This document shows positions 1 through 8,818 of a stretch of 43,979 bases of DNA, piece by piece. Location: the NCBI GenBank assembly GCA_002298785.1, contig DBMR01000039.1, forward strand, positions 1-43,979, in the 5' to 3' direction. The notes beneath the pieces were generated by a model, which made no database searches, was not told the DNA's origin, and saw only the letters and a program-made list of their open reading frames with translations. The translations under genes were made by a program, and so were the position numbers. Positions within the stretch are counted from its first letter, which is position 1; each line of letters starts with the position of its first letter. This DNA comes from Verrucomicrobia subdivision 3 bacterium UBA693. Lineage in GTDB: Bacteria > Verrucomicrobiota > Verrucomicrobiia > Limisphaerales > UBA8199.

Positions 1-262
1 CTCGGCCGGAGGTCGCTGACTTCTTGGCCTGAAGGCGCCTTTTCGCCCGAAGGCATTCCCGGGTTCTTCTCCAGGACATATGCCTGATCGCCAACCACGG
101 GATGAGGGCAAATATTTTTTGCATTGAATCAGTGGTGGGTTATGGTGCGGCATCCATGAGATCCAATCGTTCCGAAGTCCCATGTGCCGGCGCCTGGGAA
201 TTTCCGGGTTTTCCGCGCCGAGGCGCGATGGCGGAGCCACACGTGAACGACACCATGGAAGG

Positions 263-2215
263 ATGAGCGCGAGCACCGAGCAACGCAAACTCGCCGCCAT
301 CATGTTCACCGACATGGTTGGTTACAGCGCCCTGGCGCATAGCCACGAAGCGCTGGCGTTGGAATTACTCGAAGAACACCGGCGGCTCGTTCGCCAAACG
401 CTCCCCCGTCATGGCGGGCGGGAGGTCAAGACCACGGGGGACGGTTTTCTGCTCGAATTTCCCAGCGCGCTGGCGGCCGTGCAAGGGGCGGTGGAAATTC
501 AGAGCGCACTGCATCAGCGCAACCAGGTCAGCCCGCCCGAGCGGCAGTTGCGCATTCGCATCGGTATTCACGTGGGCGATGTGGTGAGCCGGGACGGCGA
601 CATCCACGGCGATGGGGTGAACATCGCGGCGCGGCTTGAGCCCCTGGCGCCGGCAGGGGGCATCTGCGTCTCCAACGCGGTATACGAACAGGTACGGAAC
701 AAACTGGAGCGACCGTTCGCGAGCCTGGGGCCCGCCGAGCTTAAGAACATTGAACTGCCGGTTACGGTGCACCGGGTGGTAATGCCCTGGGAGAAAGGAC
801 CGACATTGCTGCCGCCAATGCACCCTCGGCGGAAGTCCGAGTGGTGGAAAGCGGCGGCTGCGCTGCTGGTGGTGGCATTGGTCGCGATCACAACTTGGAA
901 ACCTTGGAGCCGGACGGGAACATCCGCCGGGTCCGCACTGACGGAAACGCAGAAACTCACCAGGCAGGCGCGGACCTTAATTGATGATGACCCGCTGGCG
1001 GTGCGGGAGAATTATCGTCTGGCCGAGGAGTTGGGACAACGGGCGGTGCAGTTGGATCCCACGGATGCGGAAGCCTGGGCGACGCTTGCGCGCGCTTCAC
1101 TGAACATGGTGCTGGGGCGGTATGACGACACTCCCGCTCGTCGCGAATCGGTCCACAGCCAGGCGGAGCGGGCCATTCGGCTCGCTCCCGATTCGCTCGA
1201 AGCCGGCTTGGCCATGGCCGGGTACTCTCTGGTCTCGCGGCAGTACGACGAGGGTGAAAGACGAACGCGGGAATTGCTCCGCCGCCATCCCACGGACCAG
1301 CGAGCGGTGACGTTGCTGGCCTGGCTCCTGGAATCGCTGAATCGTCCGGATGAAGTGCGAAAGGTCCTGCTGGAACACACCAACACTGTCGACGGCCTCA
1401 CCACGATGCTGGATTGGGAAGCTTATGACCGCTTTGACAGGAACGATTTGTTGGGAGCGGATGAGCTCCTGGACCAACTCTTTGGCCGGAAACCGACCGC
1501 CAACTCCTACCTGACGCGGATGCTGGTGCTTTGGGTGGGCTGGGGCGATTTGCCGGCGGCGGCAGAATTTGTGCAAAAAATGCCGTCGCAGTTGTTGCTG
1601 GAAGACGCGTTCGCTCATCATGCTGCCAACATCTGGCTCGAATCGGGTCAGACGGAAAAGGCGCTCGAGGCCTTGCGGCGGATTCCCCGGGACTTCTTGG
1701 AAGAGAAACGCGTGATCCGCCCGAAAGGGCTGGTGATGGGTCGTATCTTGCAGGCCGCCAACCGAACGGCCGCGGCGGAAGCGGAATGGAAACAAGCGTT
1801 GCTGCTCGTGGAGCGGCGGCAGGTGGCTGAGCCGGGGCGTCCGGATTTGGTGCGCCTCAAGGCGTTGCTCCTGGCTTATTTGGGGGATAAAACCGAAGCT
1901 CAGAAGCAACTCCGGCTTTGGCTGGAAATGACCGGGGTCGCACCCGAAGACGAAGGGAGCCGATCGCTTGAGGTGCAAATGGCCCTGGGCAATCACGAAG
2001 AGGTGATTCGAGGATTTCAAAACATCATCCAACCCAAAAAGGGACGCTGGCTCAACGCGCTGAATTTATTACGGCATGATCCGCTTTATGCGCCGGTACG
2101 GTCCGACCCGCGCGCGCAGGAGATGATTGCCACTGGTGCAAACTGGCTGAATAACCTGCTCAGTGCAAAACTGCCCAAAGGAGGCAATCCGGCGGGATCG
2201 GCACTGGGCCAGTGA
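263..2215 (+). CDS. Class III adenylate/guanylate cyclase with membrane anchor and TPR region
   Basis: Predicted nucleotidyl cyclase of 650 residues that would make cAMP (or cGMP) in the cytoplasm. The N-terminal 180 residues carry the class III cyclase core: FTDMVGYS with metal-binding Asp17, TTGDGF with the second metal Asp near residue 60, and DGVNIAARLE with the Asn/Arg pair used in transition-state binding. One hydrophobic helix follows at about residues 194-212. The rest is helical and TPR-like (for example LGQRAVQLDPTDAEAWATLA), usually a protein-protein platform. The start at 263 puts the cyclase motif near the N-terminus, as in relatives; an in-frame ATG at 182 would add 27 unconserved residues. 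GGAAGG lies directly against the 263 ATG, which is close for a ribosome site. It converges on the next gene and has no obvious partner. The cyclase assignment is firm; cAMP versus cGMP and the partner are unknown. Confidence 0.88.
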   Translation: MSASTEQRKLAAIMFTDMVGYSALAHSHEALALELLEEHRRLVRQTLPRHGGREVKTTGDGFLLEFPSALAAVQGAVEIQSALHQRNQVSPPERQLRIRIGIHVGDVVSRDGDIHGDGVNIAARLEPLAPAGGICVSNAVYEQVRNKLERPFASLGPAELKNIELPVTVHRVVMPWEKGPTLLPPMHPRRKSEWWKAAAALLVVALVAITTWKPWSRTGTSAGSALTETQKLTRQARTLIDDDPLAVRENYRLAEELGQRAVQLDPTDAEAWATLARASLNMVLGRYDDTPARRESVHSQAERAIRLAPDSLEAGLAMAGYSLVSRQYDEGERRTRELLRRHPTDQRAVTLLAWLLESLNRPDEVRKVLLEHTNTVDGLTTMLDWEAYDRFDRNDLLGADELLDQLFGRKPTANSYLTRMLVLWVGWGDLPAAAEFVQKMPSQLLLEDAFAHHAANIWLESGQTEKALEALRRIPRDFLEEKRVIRPKGLVMGRILQAANRTAAAEAEWKQALLLVERRQVAEPGRPDLVRLKALLLAYLGDKTEAQKQLRLWLEMTGVAPEDEGSRSLEVQMALGNHEEVIRGFQNIIQPKKGRWLNALNLLRHDPLYAPVRSDPRAQEMIATGANWLNNLLSAKLPKGGNPAGSALGQ

Positions 2216-2315
2216 TCAGGCTTGCTGCGGTCGTGTAGAAGGCGAACGTTTAGCTAATCGATCGATGGCGGCCCACTTTGGCTTCCGGATCGCCAGATGG
2301 CGGGGCTGGGCTGCT

Positions 2316-3086
2316 TCACGGCACCGCCAATTTGAAAAAGTACTGCGGGACACTGGTATCCATCGAATTTGTTGCGGAAAAGTAACCCGAGGGATCAAAC
2401 CGATTGGTCGCTATGGGAGGCCATTGTGCCTCCGGCAGTGAAATATCGGTTGTAGCGATCACGTAATAGACTCGATTGGCAGGGCCATTGTTTCCACTAA
2501 TCAGCACGCTGTCGGCTGTCCGGGTTATGTTGGTAATATTGGGCGTGGAAACTTGAGCCGGCACCAGGTCCACCACCACATTGTCGAGCGCTATATGGGC
2601 TCCAGTTCCGATGTATCCGGAATGGTGTGTTCCGCCTGAAGATATGAATTTGACGGCAGTAACCCAGTAATAGTTCAAGGTGAGCAGTAACGGGCCGGAG
2701 GTGTTGAGGGTATAAGAGGTGTCGTAAACCTGGGTGGTTCCGATGAATCCTTGAACCTGCAACGCCAACCCGTCGTTCCATGCTGCGATGGCATAGGTGG
2801 AGATGAGATTGAATGGCGCCGCGTTGGTGATCTGCGCCGGATCGCCATTGACATTGTAGATGACGTTGTTGGGCGAAATTACCCCGTTGAGGTAACCACT
2901 GGCTACCGAGTTTGCCCCATCCAAAACTCTGAAGTTATCCCAGCCCAGGCCGGCGTAAACGGAGGGCATTGGGCCGTGCGGTTGTGCAAAGGGGGTCGAG
3001 GGCAAATCATCAAACGTAACCGTTTGAGCCCAAGCGGGAACGAGTGAAGCGCAAAGCGTAAAAAGGCACAGGCAAGAATGTTTCAT
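2316..3086 (-). CDS. Secreted protein with verrucomicrobial C-terminal module
   Basis: A 256-residue exported protein of unknown function. Starting at 3086 gives a clean signal peptide (MKHSCLCLFTLCASLVPAWA, then Q); a start 15 codons further upstream would bury it. The mature part begins TVTFDDLPSTPFAQPHG, in the style of beta-sandwich carbohydrate-binding-like domains. The last 65 residues (from TRTADSVLISGNNGPANRVYY to PQYFFKLAVP) match, from memory, a C-terminal module repeated in many secreted Verrucomicrobiota proteins, whose hallmarks are a GxxGxxxxxYYV start, W, NxFDxxGxF and a final aromatic-aromatic-x-L. I see no catalytic motif. Downstream it converges on the cyclase gene. Export is well supported; the role is open. 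Confidence 0.75.
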   Translation of the reverse strand: MKHSCLCLFTLCASLVPAWAQTVTFDDLPSTPFAQPHGPMPSVYAGLGWDNFRVLDGANSVASGYLNGVISPNNVIYNVNGDPAQITNAAPFNLISTYAIAAWNDGLALQVQGFIGTTQVYDTSYTLNTSGPLLLTLNYYWVTAVKFISSGGTHHSGYIGTGAHIALDNVVVDLVPAQVSTPNITNITRTADSVLISGNNGPANRVYYVIATTDISLPEAQWPPIATNRFDPSGYFSATNSMDTSVPQYFFKLAVP

Positions 3087-3209
3087 GAATAGGGTTTGCT
3101 CGTTGGCAGATGTGTGTAACTGGATTTTCATTCTTCACGCTCAGCGATGCGCCACCCAGACCGGACGACCGCAAGAATTACGCGCCCGGCGTATTGGCTG
3201 CTGCAAAAG

Positions 3210-3620
3210 TTAGCGCTCTTCAGGCAAGGACTCCATTGGAAACCACCTTAAAAGCACCAAGGACGCTGTCACGGCCGCGACTACCCCAACCGTCGCAAAA
3301 CCGGCGAACGGCAGAGCCTCGCAAAAGGACAGCCCGGCAAAAAGAGGAAGACCAAACACAGCGAGGTATGTTGCGGTAATCGATGGAAAGAAATCCGAGC
3401 GCGCTTTGGCACTAAAGCCTCGGCGTCCGATGAACCCGCCAGAAAAGAACATGGTCAGAACCGTCAGCATGAAGGCTTCTGGAATGTGGTTGCGCGGGTT
3501 GTTCATGTCGCCCAATGGTATAATGACTACGAAGACCAAACCTGCTGATGCCGACGCCAAAATGCCGCCTACGAGGAATCCGAGGGTATCCCTGATAAAT
3601 GATGGTCGCCGGATGTTCAT
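3210..3620 (-). CDS. Small multi-pass membrane protein
   Basis: A 136-residue protein with about four hydrophobic segments: near residues 10-35 (LGFLVGGILASASAGLVFVV), 48-65, 82-97 and 105-125. It therefore sits in the inner membrane. The loop NNPRNHIPEAF after the first helix and FSGGFIGRRGFSAKARS before the third are its most polar parts. I do not recognise a family. It is transcribed toward the secreted protein at 2316-3086 across a 123-base gap, so the two could share a transcript. The IS5 element sits behind its 5' end and may have displaced its original upstream region. The reading frame is intact with an ATG start. Confidence 0.6.
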   Translation of the reverse strand: MNIRRPSFIRDTLGFLVGGILASASAGLVFVVIIPLGDMNNPRNHIPEAFMLTVLTMFFSGGFIGRRGFSAKARSDFFPSITATYLAVFGLPLFAGLSFCEALPFAGFATVGVVAAVTASLVLLRWFPMESLPEER

Positions 3621-3776
3621 GGCAGTTGGTTAATGCTCCGCAGTAGCGGTTCCAAGCCGTTAACCGGAAAGGGTGTCCACCAATGGCTTTGGCTAATCAT
3701 CGTCTCTGAGTTGGTCATAATTTTGGTGTTTCGTGGACCCGCTGTCGGCACCATATCCACGCGGATTATTCTGTAA

Positions 3777-3788
3777 GAGCCTGTTTGA
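3777..3788 (+). repeat. Left terminal inverted repeat of the IS5-family element
   Basis: GAGCCTGTTTGA, perfect over 12 bp with the right end. The target duplication TAA lies directly to the left at 3774-3776. Confidence 0.9.
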
Positions 3789-3854
3789 AAAATATACTTA
3801 ACATCACGTTAACGATAACTTGTACCTTGTACCGCAATTGGTTACACATTTGCG

Positions 3855-4634
3855 GTGCGCTATACCTCTGATCTCACTGATGCCCAATGGCAACTCATCG
3901 AATCTTGCTTCCCCAAACCCAGCAAACGGGGCCGGCCCCACGAGCATGCTTTTCGCGAGTTGCTCAACGCCATCTTCTACCTGGTCAAAACGGGATGCCA
4001 GTGGCGCAACCTGCCCAAGGACTTCGCCCCGTGGCCCACGGTTTATCACTATTTCCGGCTCTGGAAAGGCAACGGCTTGTGGCTCGAGATTCATACCCAG
4101 CTGCGCCAACAACTGCGCCTGGTCGAAGGGCGCAAGGCGCAACCCAGCGCGGCCATCATCGACAGCCAAAGTGTCAAGAGCTCCGAGGTCAGCGAGGAGC
4201 GGGGCTACGATGCGGGCAAGAAAATCAACGGTCGCAAACGCCATCTTCTCGTCGACACCATCGGCTTGGTGCTGCTGGTGATGGTCTTGCCAGCGAACAT
4301 CCAGGACCGCGTCGCGGCTCAACAATTGCTGGCCGCCTTCTTCGGCCGGGTCACGCGTCGTCGGGTCAAACATATCTGGGCCGACGGCGGCTATGCCGGT
4401 GCGTTGCTCGAAAAGGCGCGTCAGCTTTGGCTCTGCACCGTCGAAATTGTGAAACGCTCCGACCTGCACACGTTCAAGGTCCTGCCGCGCCGTTGGGTCG
4501 TGGAACGTACCTTCGGATGGTTCGGCCGCTCCCGCAGGCTCACCCGCGACTACGAACGCCAAGCCAGGACCGGCGAAACCATGGTCTACCTGGCCATGAT
4601 TCGGCTCATGCTCGTTCGGCTTGGAAGGTCCTAA
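3855..4634 (+). CDS. IS5-family DDE transposase
   Basis: A 259-residue transposase that cuts and joins the element ends. The N-terminal part (MRYTSDLTDAQWQLIESCFP) is the DUF4096-like domain typical of IS5 relatives. The catalytic triad is visible as Asp103 (IIDSQSVK), Asp177 (WADGGYAG) and Glu217 (VVERTFGWF), with the usual YREK-like Arg/Lys context after the Glu. The start codon is GTG; the residues it opens match the family N-terminus. The frame is uninterrupted, so no frameshifting is needed, unlike many IS427-group members that split into two frames. It is likely functional. Confidence 0.93.
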   Translation: MRYTSDLTDAQWQLIESCFPKPSKRGRPHEHAFRELLNAIFYLVKTGCQWRNLPKDFAPWPTVYHYFRLWKGNGLWLEIHTQLRQQLRLVEGRKAQPSAAIIDSQSVKSSEVSEERGYDAGKKINGRKRHLLVDTIGLVLLVMVLPANIQDRVAAQQLLAAFFGRVTRRRVKHIWADGGYAGALLEKARQLWLCTVEIVKRSDLHTFKVLPRRWVVERTFGWFGRSRRLTRDYERQARTGETMVYLAMIRLMLVRLGRS

Positions 4635-4643
4635 ACCCATTAA

Positions 4644-4655
4644 TCAAACAGGCTC
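4644..4655 (-). repeat. Right terminal inverted repeat of the IS5-family element
   Basis: TCAAACAGGCTC on the plus strand, the exact reverse complement of the left end. It is followed by the target duplication TAA at 4656-4658. Confidence 0.9.
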
Positions 4656-4719
4656 TAAGGCACGATGGGACGCCTTCGAACTCCCAGAGGCATCCGCTTG
4701 TCGCCTTTCGCTTGACTGG

Positions 4720-5460
4720 CTAACCGCCCTTTCTGGGCACTGACTTCACAAACCCAACCAAGTCTTCGCCCGCCGCCTTGAGAGCCTCAGCAGCCGAAGT
4801 CTGTTCGGCCCGCCGCATGGTCTCCGAAAGATCAAGGTCGTTTGGTTGTTTCAGCTCTAGCCGTTCCCGACTCGCGACACGGGTGAATGGGACCAGGCCT
4901 GTTCGGACGTCCAGCAGCACCAACTCGCACGTGCTGTACGCCTTTACCTTGTCTTTGGCGAAGGTTCGATATTGCGAGTAGGTGTCACTACCAATTCGAA
5001 ACACCAACAGCAGATCCGCCTGCATCCGAAGGGCGGCCTCTCGGAGAACCGGAATCGAAACCCGACTTGGTGTCATCAGGGATGGGAGCGGGGTAACCTC
5101 AGCAATCTGGTCTGAAGCCTGAAGCGACTGAGTGAGGGTGTCCACCTGGGATTGTTGCAACTTCAGATAATCTTCGTCCCGCCAGTAATATCTGCCGTAA
5201 TCCCTCCACCCATTACCGCCGGGAAACTTCATCAGAGCCACCTTGGCCTTGGCTGGAAGTTCCAGCTTGCTCGAAAGAATCCGTCCGACCGCCTCGTCGC
5301 TCATCACTGCCTGGTCCGACGGAAACAGTGACGTGGCGATGGGCTCTTTGGCTGCGTACTCTGCTGTCGCCATCATCGGTGGCACAGCGTGTGGCGCGCT
5401 GGCGCAACCGTAGAATAATATTGCTGCGCAGGTAAGTCCGAGAATATGGAATTTTTTCAT
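4720..5460 (-). CDS. Lipoprotein, possibly rhombotail-lipoprotein-like
   Basis: A 246-residue lipoprotein: MKKFHILGLTCAAILFYGC places the lipidated cysteine at residue 19. The mature protein has a region of the form KVALMKFPGG, then a helical stretch (LQQSQVDTLTQSL), then EVTPLPS, ADLLLVFRIGSDTY and TCELVLLDVRTG. That layout resembles the rhombotail-type lipoproteins, which carry a beta-strand/helix core with an xLLVFxI strand, but I rate that link as tentative and see no rhombosortase-type tail. The end (EDLVGFVKSVPRKGG) is soluble. It lies 51 bases downstream of the 5512-6006 gene on the same strand and may share its transcript. It would sit in the inner leaflet of the outer membrane or in the periplasm. 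Confidence 0.72.
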   Translation of the reverse strand: MKKFHILGLTCAAILFYGCASAPHAVPPMMATAEYAAKEPIATSLFPSDQAVMSDEAVGRILSSKLELPAKAKVALMKFPGGNGWRDYGRYYWRDEDYLKLQQSQVDTLTQSLQASDQIAEVTPLPSLMTPSRVSIPVLREAALRMQADLLLVFRIGSDTYSQYRTFAKDKVKAYSTCELVLLDVRTGLVPFTRVASRERLELKQPNDLDLSETMRRAEQTSAAEALKAAGEDLVGFVKSVPRKGG

Positions 5461-5511
5461 AGGGTATGGAATGTGTGATGTGCGATGGTGGCGAATTAAC
5501 GCAAATATAGG

Positions 5512-6006
5512 TCAGCGACCGGAGCCAGCGGCCGCCGATGGTCGATTTGTCTCTATCCGAACCGGCTGGCTCCGGTTCACTTCCCCGACTGATTGGCCTG
5601 AATTCTCTAACGCTTCTTTGAGTCTCGATGCGCTGAACTGCTGAACGCTTCCATCCGCCAAGAGGCAAATAGACTGCCCATCTGGCATGCCTGCGCGAGC
5701 CAGAATCATCTGAGGATGGGTGTCGTCGGTCTGCGTGCTGAATATCACCTCCATGCCCTCCAACCCGCGCACATCATGGGATGTCAGATAACCTCCTCGC
5801 AGCAAATCCTGCAAGGAGACCTCGGGAGGCAACTGCCGCCCACCCGTGGCCTGCTCGTGTAAGAACGCCCGCAAGGCACTGATTAGCTTCGGAGCGTTTT
5901 GGAATGGAGTCTGTTTGTGGTCCCAATAGCCGGAGACTGCAAGAGCCAGAATCACGACGAGCGCGGCTGCTGCGCAGGCAATAAGCGAGATACGTCCGAC
6001 TCTCAT
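5512..6006 (-). CDS. Small membrane-anchored protein with a prepilin-like H-x9-DG style tail
   Basis: A 164-residue protein with one N-terminal helix (SLIACAAAALVVILALAVSGYW) and a periplasmic body. The segment QSICLLADGSVQQFS resembles the ADGSVxxx turn near the end of type II pseudopilin-like DUF1559 proteins common in Planctomycetes and Verrucomicrobiota. The start lacks a prepilin cleavage site, so it is at most a distant relation. I prefer the ATG at 6006; a TTG three codons upstream is also open. Neither has a good ribosome site. A 17-bp palindrome lies just upstream, and the lipoprotein gene follows 51 bases downstream. Function unknown. Confidence 0.6.
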   Translation of the reverse strand: MRVGRISLIACAAAALVVILALAVSGYWDHKQTPFQNAPKLISALRAFLHEQATGGRQLPPEVSLQDLLRGGYLTSHDVRGLEGMEVIFSTQTDDTHPQMILARAGMPDGQSICLLADGSVQQFSASRLKEALENSGQSVGEVNRSQPVRIETNRPSAAAGSGR

Positions 6007-6025
6007 AATGGCCAAAATTAATCTT

Positions 6026-6042
6026 GAACGAACGCTTCGTTC
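6026..6042. promoter_or_regulatory. 17-bp palindrome in the leader of the 5512-6006 gene
   Basis: GAACGAA-CGC-TTCGTTC is a perfect 7-bp inverted repeat with a 3-base centre, 20 bases before the ATG at 6006. On the plus strand it is followed by ATTTTT, so it could end rightward transcripts. On the minus strand it sits where a repressor operator or a leader hairpin would act. It is not a LexA box, because the GAAC and GTTC arms are too far apart. Confidence 0.5.
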
Positions 6043-6712
6043 ATTTTTACAGGGGGGCTATCGTTCACTCTGGTGGCGATAATTGATGGAAGCGCCCAGG
6101 TTTTCAAGGGCAAAGAAACTTGCGATGAATGAGGTCATGATTAGCTATGAAAGCTGGCAAAAAGTGCTCTGGGAAACGATTCCAGTCTGCCTCGACTGCC
6201 ATCATCCCATCCAGTAAATCTCCTTGATTGTGTCCCGGTTGAGTTCTCGGGAGGAGCGCGAGCTTCCAAGCTCGCTTTTGCAGGTCCGAACGGAAGGCCA
6301 ATGAAGGCATGGATTCGCTTCAACACGGCGAGGGTTAACCGTGGCAGTCATTCGCACGATGTAAGCGGAAATGGATGTCATCGCACCGGCCCCTGATTAG
6401 CGTCTAATTAGCAATGATGAGTGGTAGCCTGCCACTGGCCGGAACGCTGATCTTCGCAAATAAACGTCCGTCCTCAGTCCCAATTTCTCACGCCTTCCGC
6501 TCATTCCGCGGGTTGTAGCTGACGCGGTGGCTGGATCGACCGCCGCCACAGCGAAGCCTTGCGCAACATCATCCCCGTTTCCTGAGGCTGGCATTTTTTG
6601 AGTTTACATTTTTGGGCAGGCAACAATAAGTGTCCATGGTTCCGGTGGGATGGCAGGGGACTGGTAACTGCCATGCCAGCGGGATGATGGCGAACGGTGG
6701 ATCGGGCGATTT
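6043..6712. other. 670-bp region without a convincing gene
   Basis: Open frames here are short, without family resemblance or ribosome sites. It contains a short palindrome at 6258-6275 and, at its right end, the upstream region of the fusion gene at 6713. I see nothing else I can support. Confidence 0.6.
6258..6275. repeat. Short palindromic repeat
   Basis: GCGAGCTT-CC-AAGCTCGC is a perfect 8-bp inverted repeat with a 2-base centre. Phrases of this kind recur between genes in several Verrucomicrobiota genomes as I remember them, so it may be a dispersed repeat copy. I found no second copy in this window. Confidence 0.4.
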
Positions 6713-8818
6713 ATGAGCAGGTCAGCAGGCACATTCCTTTTGGCGATGGCGATATTCGCCACCGCGTTGCCGGGAGCGGCGGAGGCAACCGCGACACGCG
6801 TGGCGATCGCTGGCGGCCGGTGGCAGATTAACGGCGCAATGACACATCCGGGCACCCGGGCGGAAGGGTTGTTGATGAACGTCCGGATGGTCAACGCGAC
6901 GTTCGAGGATCGCAACCGTCCCGACTTTGACGCAGAAGCAAACACGTACCGATTCATAAGCCGCATCCCCGAATATGCGGCGCAAGGGGTGAACGCGTTC
7001 ACGCTTTGCCTGCAGGGCGGAATGCCTGGGTACGAAGGCGCGATCAACTCGGCTTTCGAAGGGGATGGCAGCCTGAGACCTGGTTATCTCCAGCGGATCG
7101 AGCGGGTGATCGACGCCTGCGACCGGCATGGCGTGGTCGTTATTCTTGGCCTCTATTATCAGCGGCAATTCAAGTTGTTGCGCGATGAGGCGGTGGTGCG
7201 CGCCGGGGTGGTGAACGCCGCACGGTGGGTGCGTGAGCGAGGATACCAGAACGTGTTGCTTGAGATTGCCAATGAGTACCCGCACCAGGGTTTTGTACAC
7301 CCGCTCCTCCGTGATCCCAAGGGACAGGCGGCCCTGATTCGATTGGCGAAGGAGACGGCGCCTGGTCTGCTGGTTTCAGCCAGCGGGTATGGCAACGGCG
7401 CAATGGATAAGGAAGTCGCCGACGCAGCTGATTTCCTGCTACCGCACTGCAACAGCATGAAAGTGGGACAGATCGCGCCCCAGGTCGAAGCGCTGAAGCG
7501 ATTCGGGAAACCTGTAGTGGTCAACGAGGACGATCGGATTGGCGCGGAGGCGGTCGCCGCCATGCGCGCTTGCGTCGAGAGCGGTGTCAGCTACGGGCTC
7601 ATGCTGCTAAAGCAGAACCAGACGTTCCCCTTCCACTTCTCGGGCGCTGCGGATGACCCGGTGTTTTACGCTGCGTTGCGAGAGTTGACGAAATCGCAGG
7701 GGGAAGAGCCATCCGTTAATAAGGTGGGGCTCCAGGACTATTTCCCGCCACCGGAGTCAGGCGGCGGTTGGCGCAAGCTCGAGAAACCTGGAGACATCCG
7801 TCAACTGGCGGGCATGGATGCGGATAAACTCGCCGCACTGCGCGAGTGGCTGAACCAGTCCGATAATCGGAACTTTGCCGCCGTCGTGATCCGCCGTGGA
7901 TACCTGGTGCTGGAAGTCGAGCGCGGCAACAGCGCGAAGGAGGATGTGCGGCGGGTGGCCTCGGTGTCCAAGGCGATTTGTGCCACGGTGTTGGCCATTG
8001 CCTCGGAACAAAGCGGCCAGGGGCGCACCCCACGCCGGATGACGTTCGACGATCCGGCGTTCGATTTCATTCCCTGGGCGCAGCCGTTGAGCGATCCGCG
8101 CAAAGCGCAAATCTCGGTGCGGCAACTGCTCAACCACACTTCCGGGATTTGCCCGGAGGCGTTGGGCGCACCCAACGACGGCTCATGGGAATACGTGCTG
8201 GGGCAGACGGGCGATCCCCGCACCGCGAAACTGGCATTTGATCCCGGGAAAGGCTGCGGTTATTCGACCCATGCCCTGGCGCACGCGGCGTTGGTTTGTG
8301 AGACCGTTACCGGGAAGCCTTACGACCAGTTCGCCATCGCGGCGCTGTTTAAGCCGCTGGGCATCGAGCGTTGGTGGTTTCAGTATTACGATGGCGGCGC
8401 AAAGATTAGTCGGCATCCGTCGCACGGGTTGGGGTTGTCCGCGCGGGACCTGGCCCGCATTGCGTATTGCATGGCACGAGGCGGACGCTGGGGGGATCAA
8501 CAGGTAATCCCGAAATGGTTTGTCGAGGAAACCGCCAAGGCCACCCACACTGTTACTTCACCCGAAATGCGGTGGCGTTTGAACCCGCAGAGTTTTTCAC
8601 ACGGCTGGGAGCTTCCCGCGCTCCTTAAAGGTGACAGTGGACGCAGCGGGGAAGGCATACCGCCGGACACGCGCAGCAAACCGGGGTCGGGCGGCCAGAT
8701 CATCGCCTTTGTGCCGAGTCTGGACCTGGTGGTGACGCGGCAGACGGGCAGCAGCGGCGAATGGGCGTTTGAAGAATATTTGCGGCGCGCATGTGCGGCG
8801 GTCATCAGGATGCCTTGA
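6713..8818 (+). CDS. Secreted fusion of a cellulase-like (clan GH-A) domain and a beta-lactamase-fold serine hydrolase
   Basis: A 701-residue exported protein with two enzyme folds. A signal peptide (SAGTFLLAMAIFATALPGAAEA) leads into a TIM-barrel-like glycosidase domain, about residues 30-330. It has the clan GH-A acid/base signature at Asn187-Glu188 (LEIANEYPH) and a likely nucleophile Glu272 in VVVNEDD. After a short linker, residues about 370-695 form a class C beta-lactamase/esterase-like domain: SxxK at Ser417-Lys420 (SVSK), HTSG at the usual next position, Tyr517-Ser-Thr where the family normally has Tyr-x-Asn, and PGSGGQ as the third motif. Both active sites look usable. The pairing suggests cleavage plus de-esterification of a decorated polysaccharide, or a peptidoglycan-like target; that is inference. 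It is transcribed alone. Confidence 0.85.
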   Translation: MSRSAGTFLLAMAIFATALPGAAEATATRVAIAGGRWQINGAMTHPGTRAEGLLMNVRMVNATFEDRNRPDFDAEANTYRFISRIPEYAAQGVNAFTLCLQGGMPGYEGAINSAFEGDGSLRPGYLQRIERVIDACDRHGVVVILGLYYQRQFKLLRDEAVVRAGVVNAARWVRERGYQNVLLEIANEYPHQGFVHPLLRDPKGQAALIRLAKETAPGLLVSASGYGNGAMDKEVADAADFLLPHCNSMKVGQIAPQVEALKRFGKPVVVNEDDRIGAEAVAAMRACVESGVSYGLMLLKQNQTFPFHFSGAADDPVFYAALRELTKSQGEEPSVNKVGLQDYFPPPESGGGWRKLEKPGDIRQLAGMDADKLAALREWLNQSDNRNFAAVVIRRGYLVLEVERGNSAKEDVRRVASVSKAICATVLAIASEQSGQGRTPRRMTFDDPAFDFIPWAQPLSDPRKAQISVRQLLNHTSGICPEALGAPNDGSWEYVLGQTGDPRTAKLAFDPGKGCGYSTHALAHAALVCETVTGKPYDQFAIAALFKPLGIERWWFQYYDGGAKISRHPSHGLGLSARDLARIAYCMARGGRWGDQQVIPKWFVEETAKATHTVTSPEMRWRLNPQSFSHGWELPALLKGDSGRSGEGIPPDTRSKPGSGGQIIAFVPSLDLVVTRQTGSSGEWAFEEYLRRACAAVIRMP

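Larger units (their letters stand above)
3777..4655 (+). mobile_element. IS5-family insertion sequence, complete
   Basis: An 879-bp element with a 12-bp perfect terminal inverted repeat (GAGCCTGTTTGA at the left end, its reverse complement at the right). It is flanked on both sides by TAA (3774-3776 and 4656-4658), a 3-bp target duplication. Size, a single DDE transposase, the GAGCCTGTTTGA-type ends and a short TNA-like target site fit the IS427 group of the IS5 family. Intact ends and an intact transposase suggest a recent insertion. It landed between two minus-strand genes and breaks no visible reading frame. Confidence 0.93.

Noticed and set aside
3804..4640. A 278-codon open frame on the minus strand through the IS element
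   Set aside because: It is the antisense of an intact DDE transposase and shows only an arbitrary protein.
6104..6594. Two open frames on the minus strand in the 670-bp gap
   Set aside because: Their sequences look like translated repeat and random DNA, and neither has a ribosome site.
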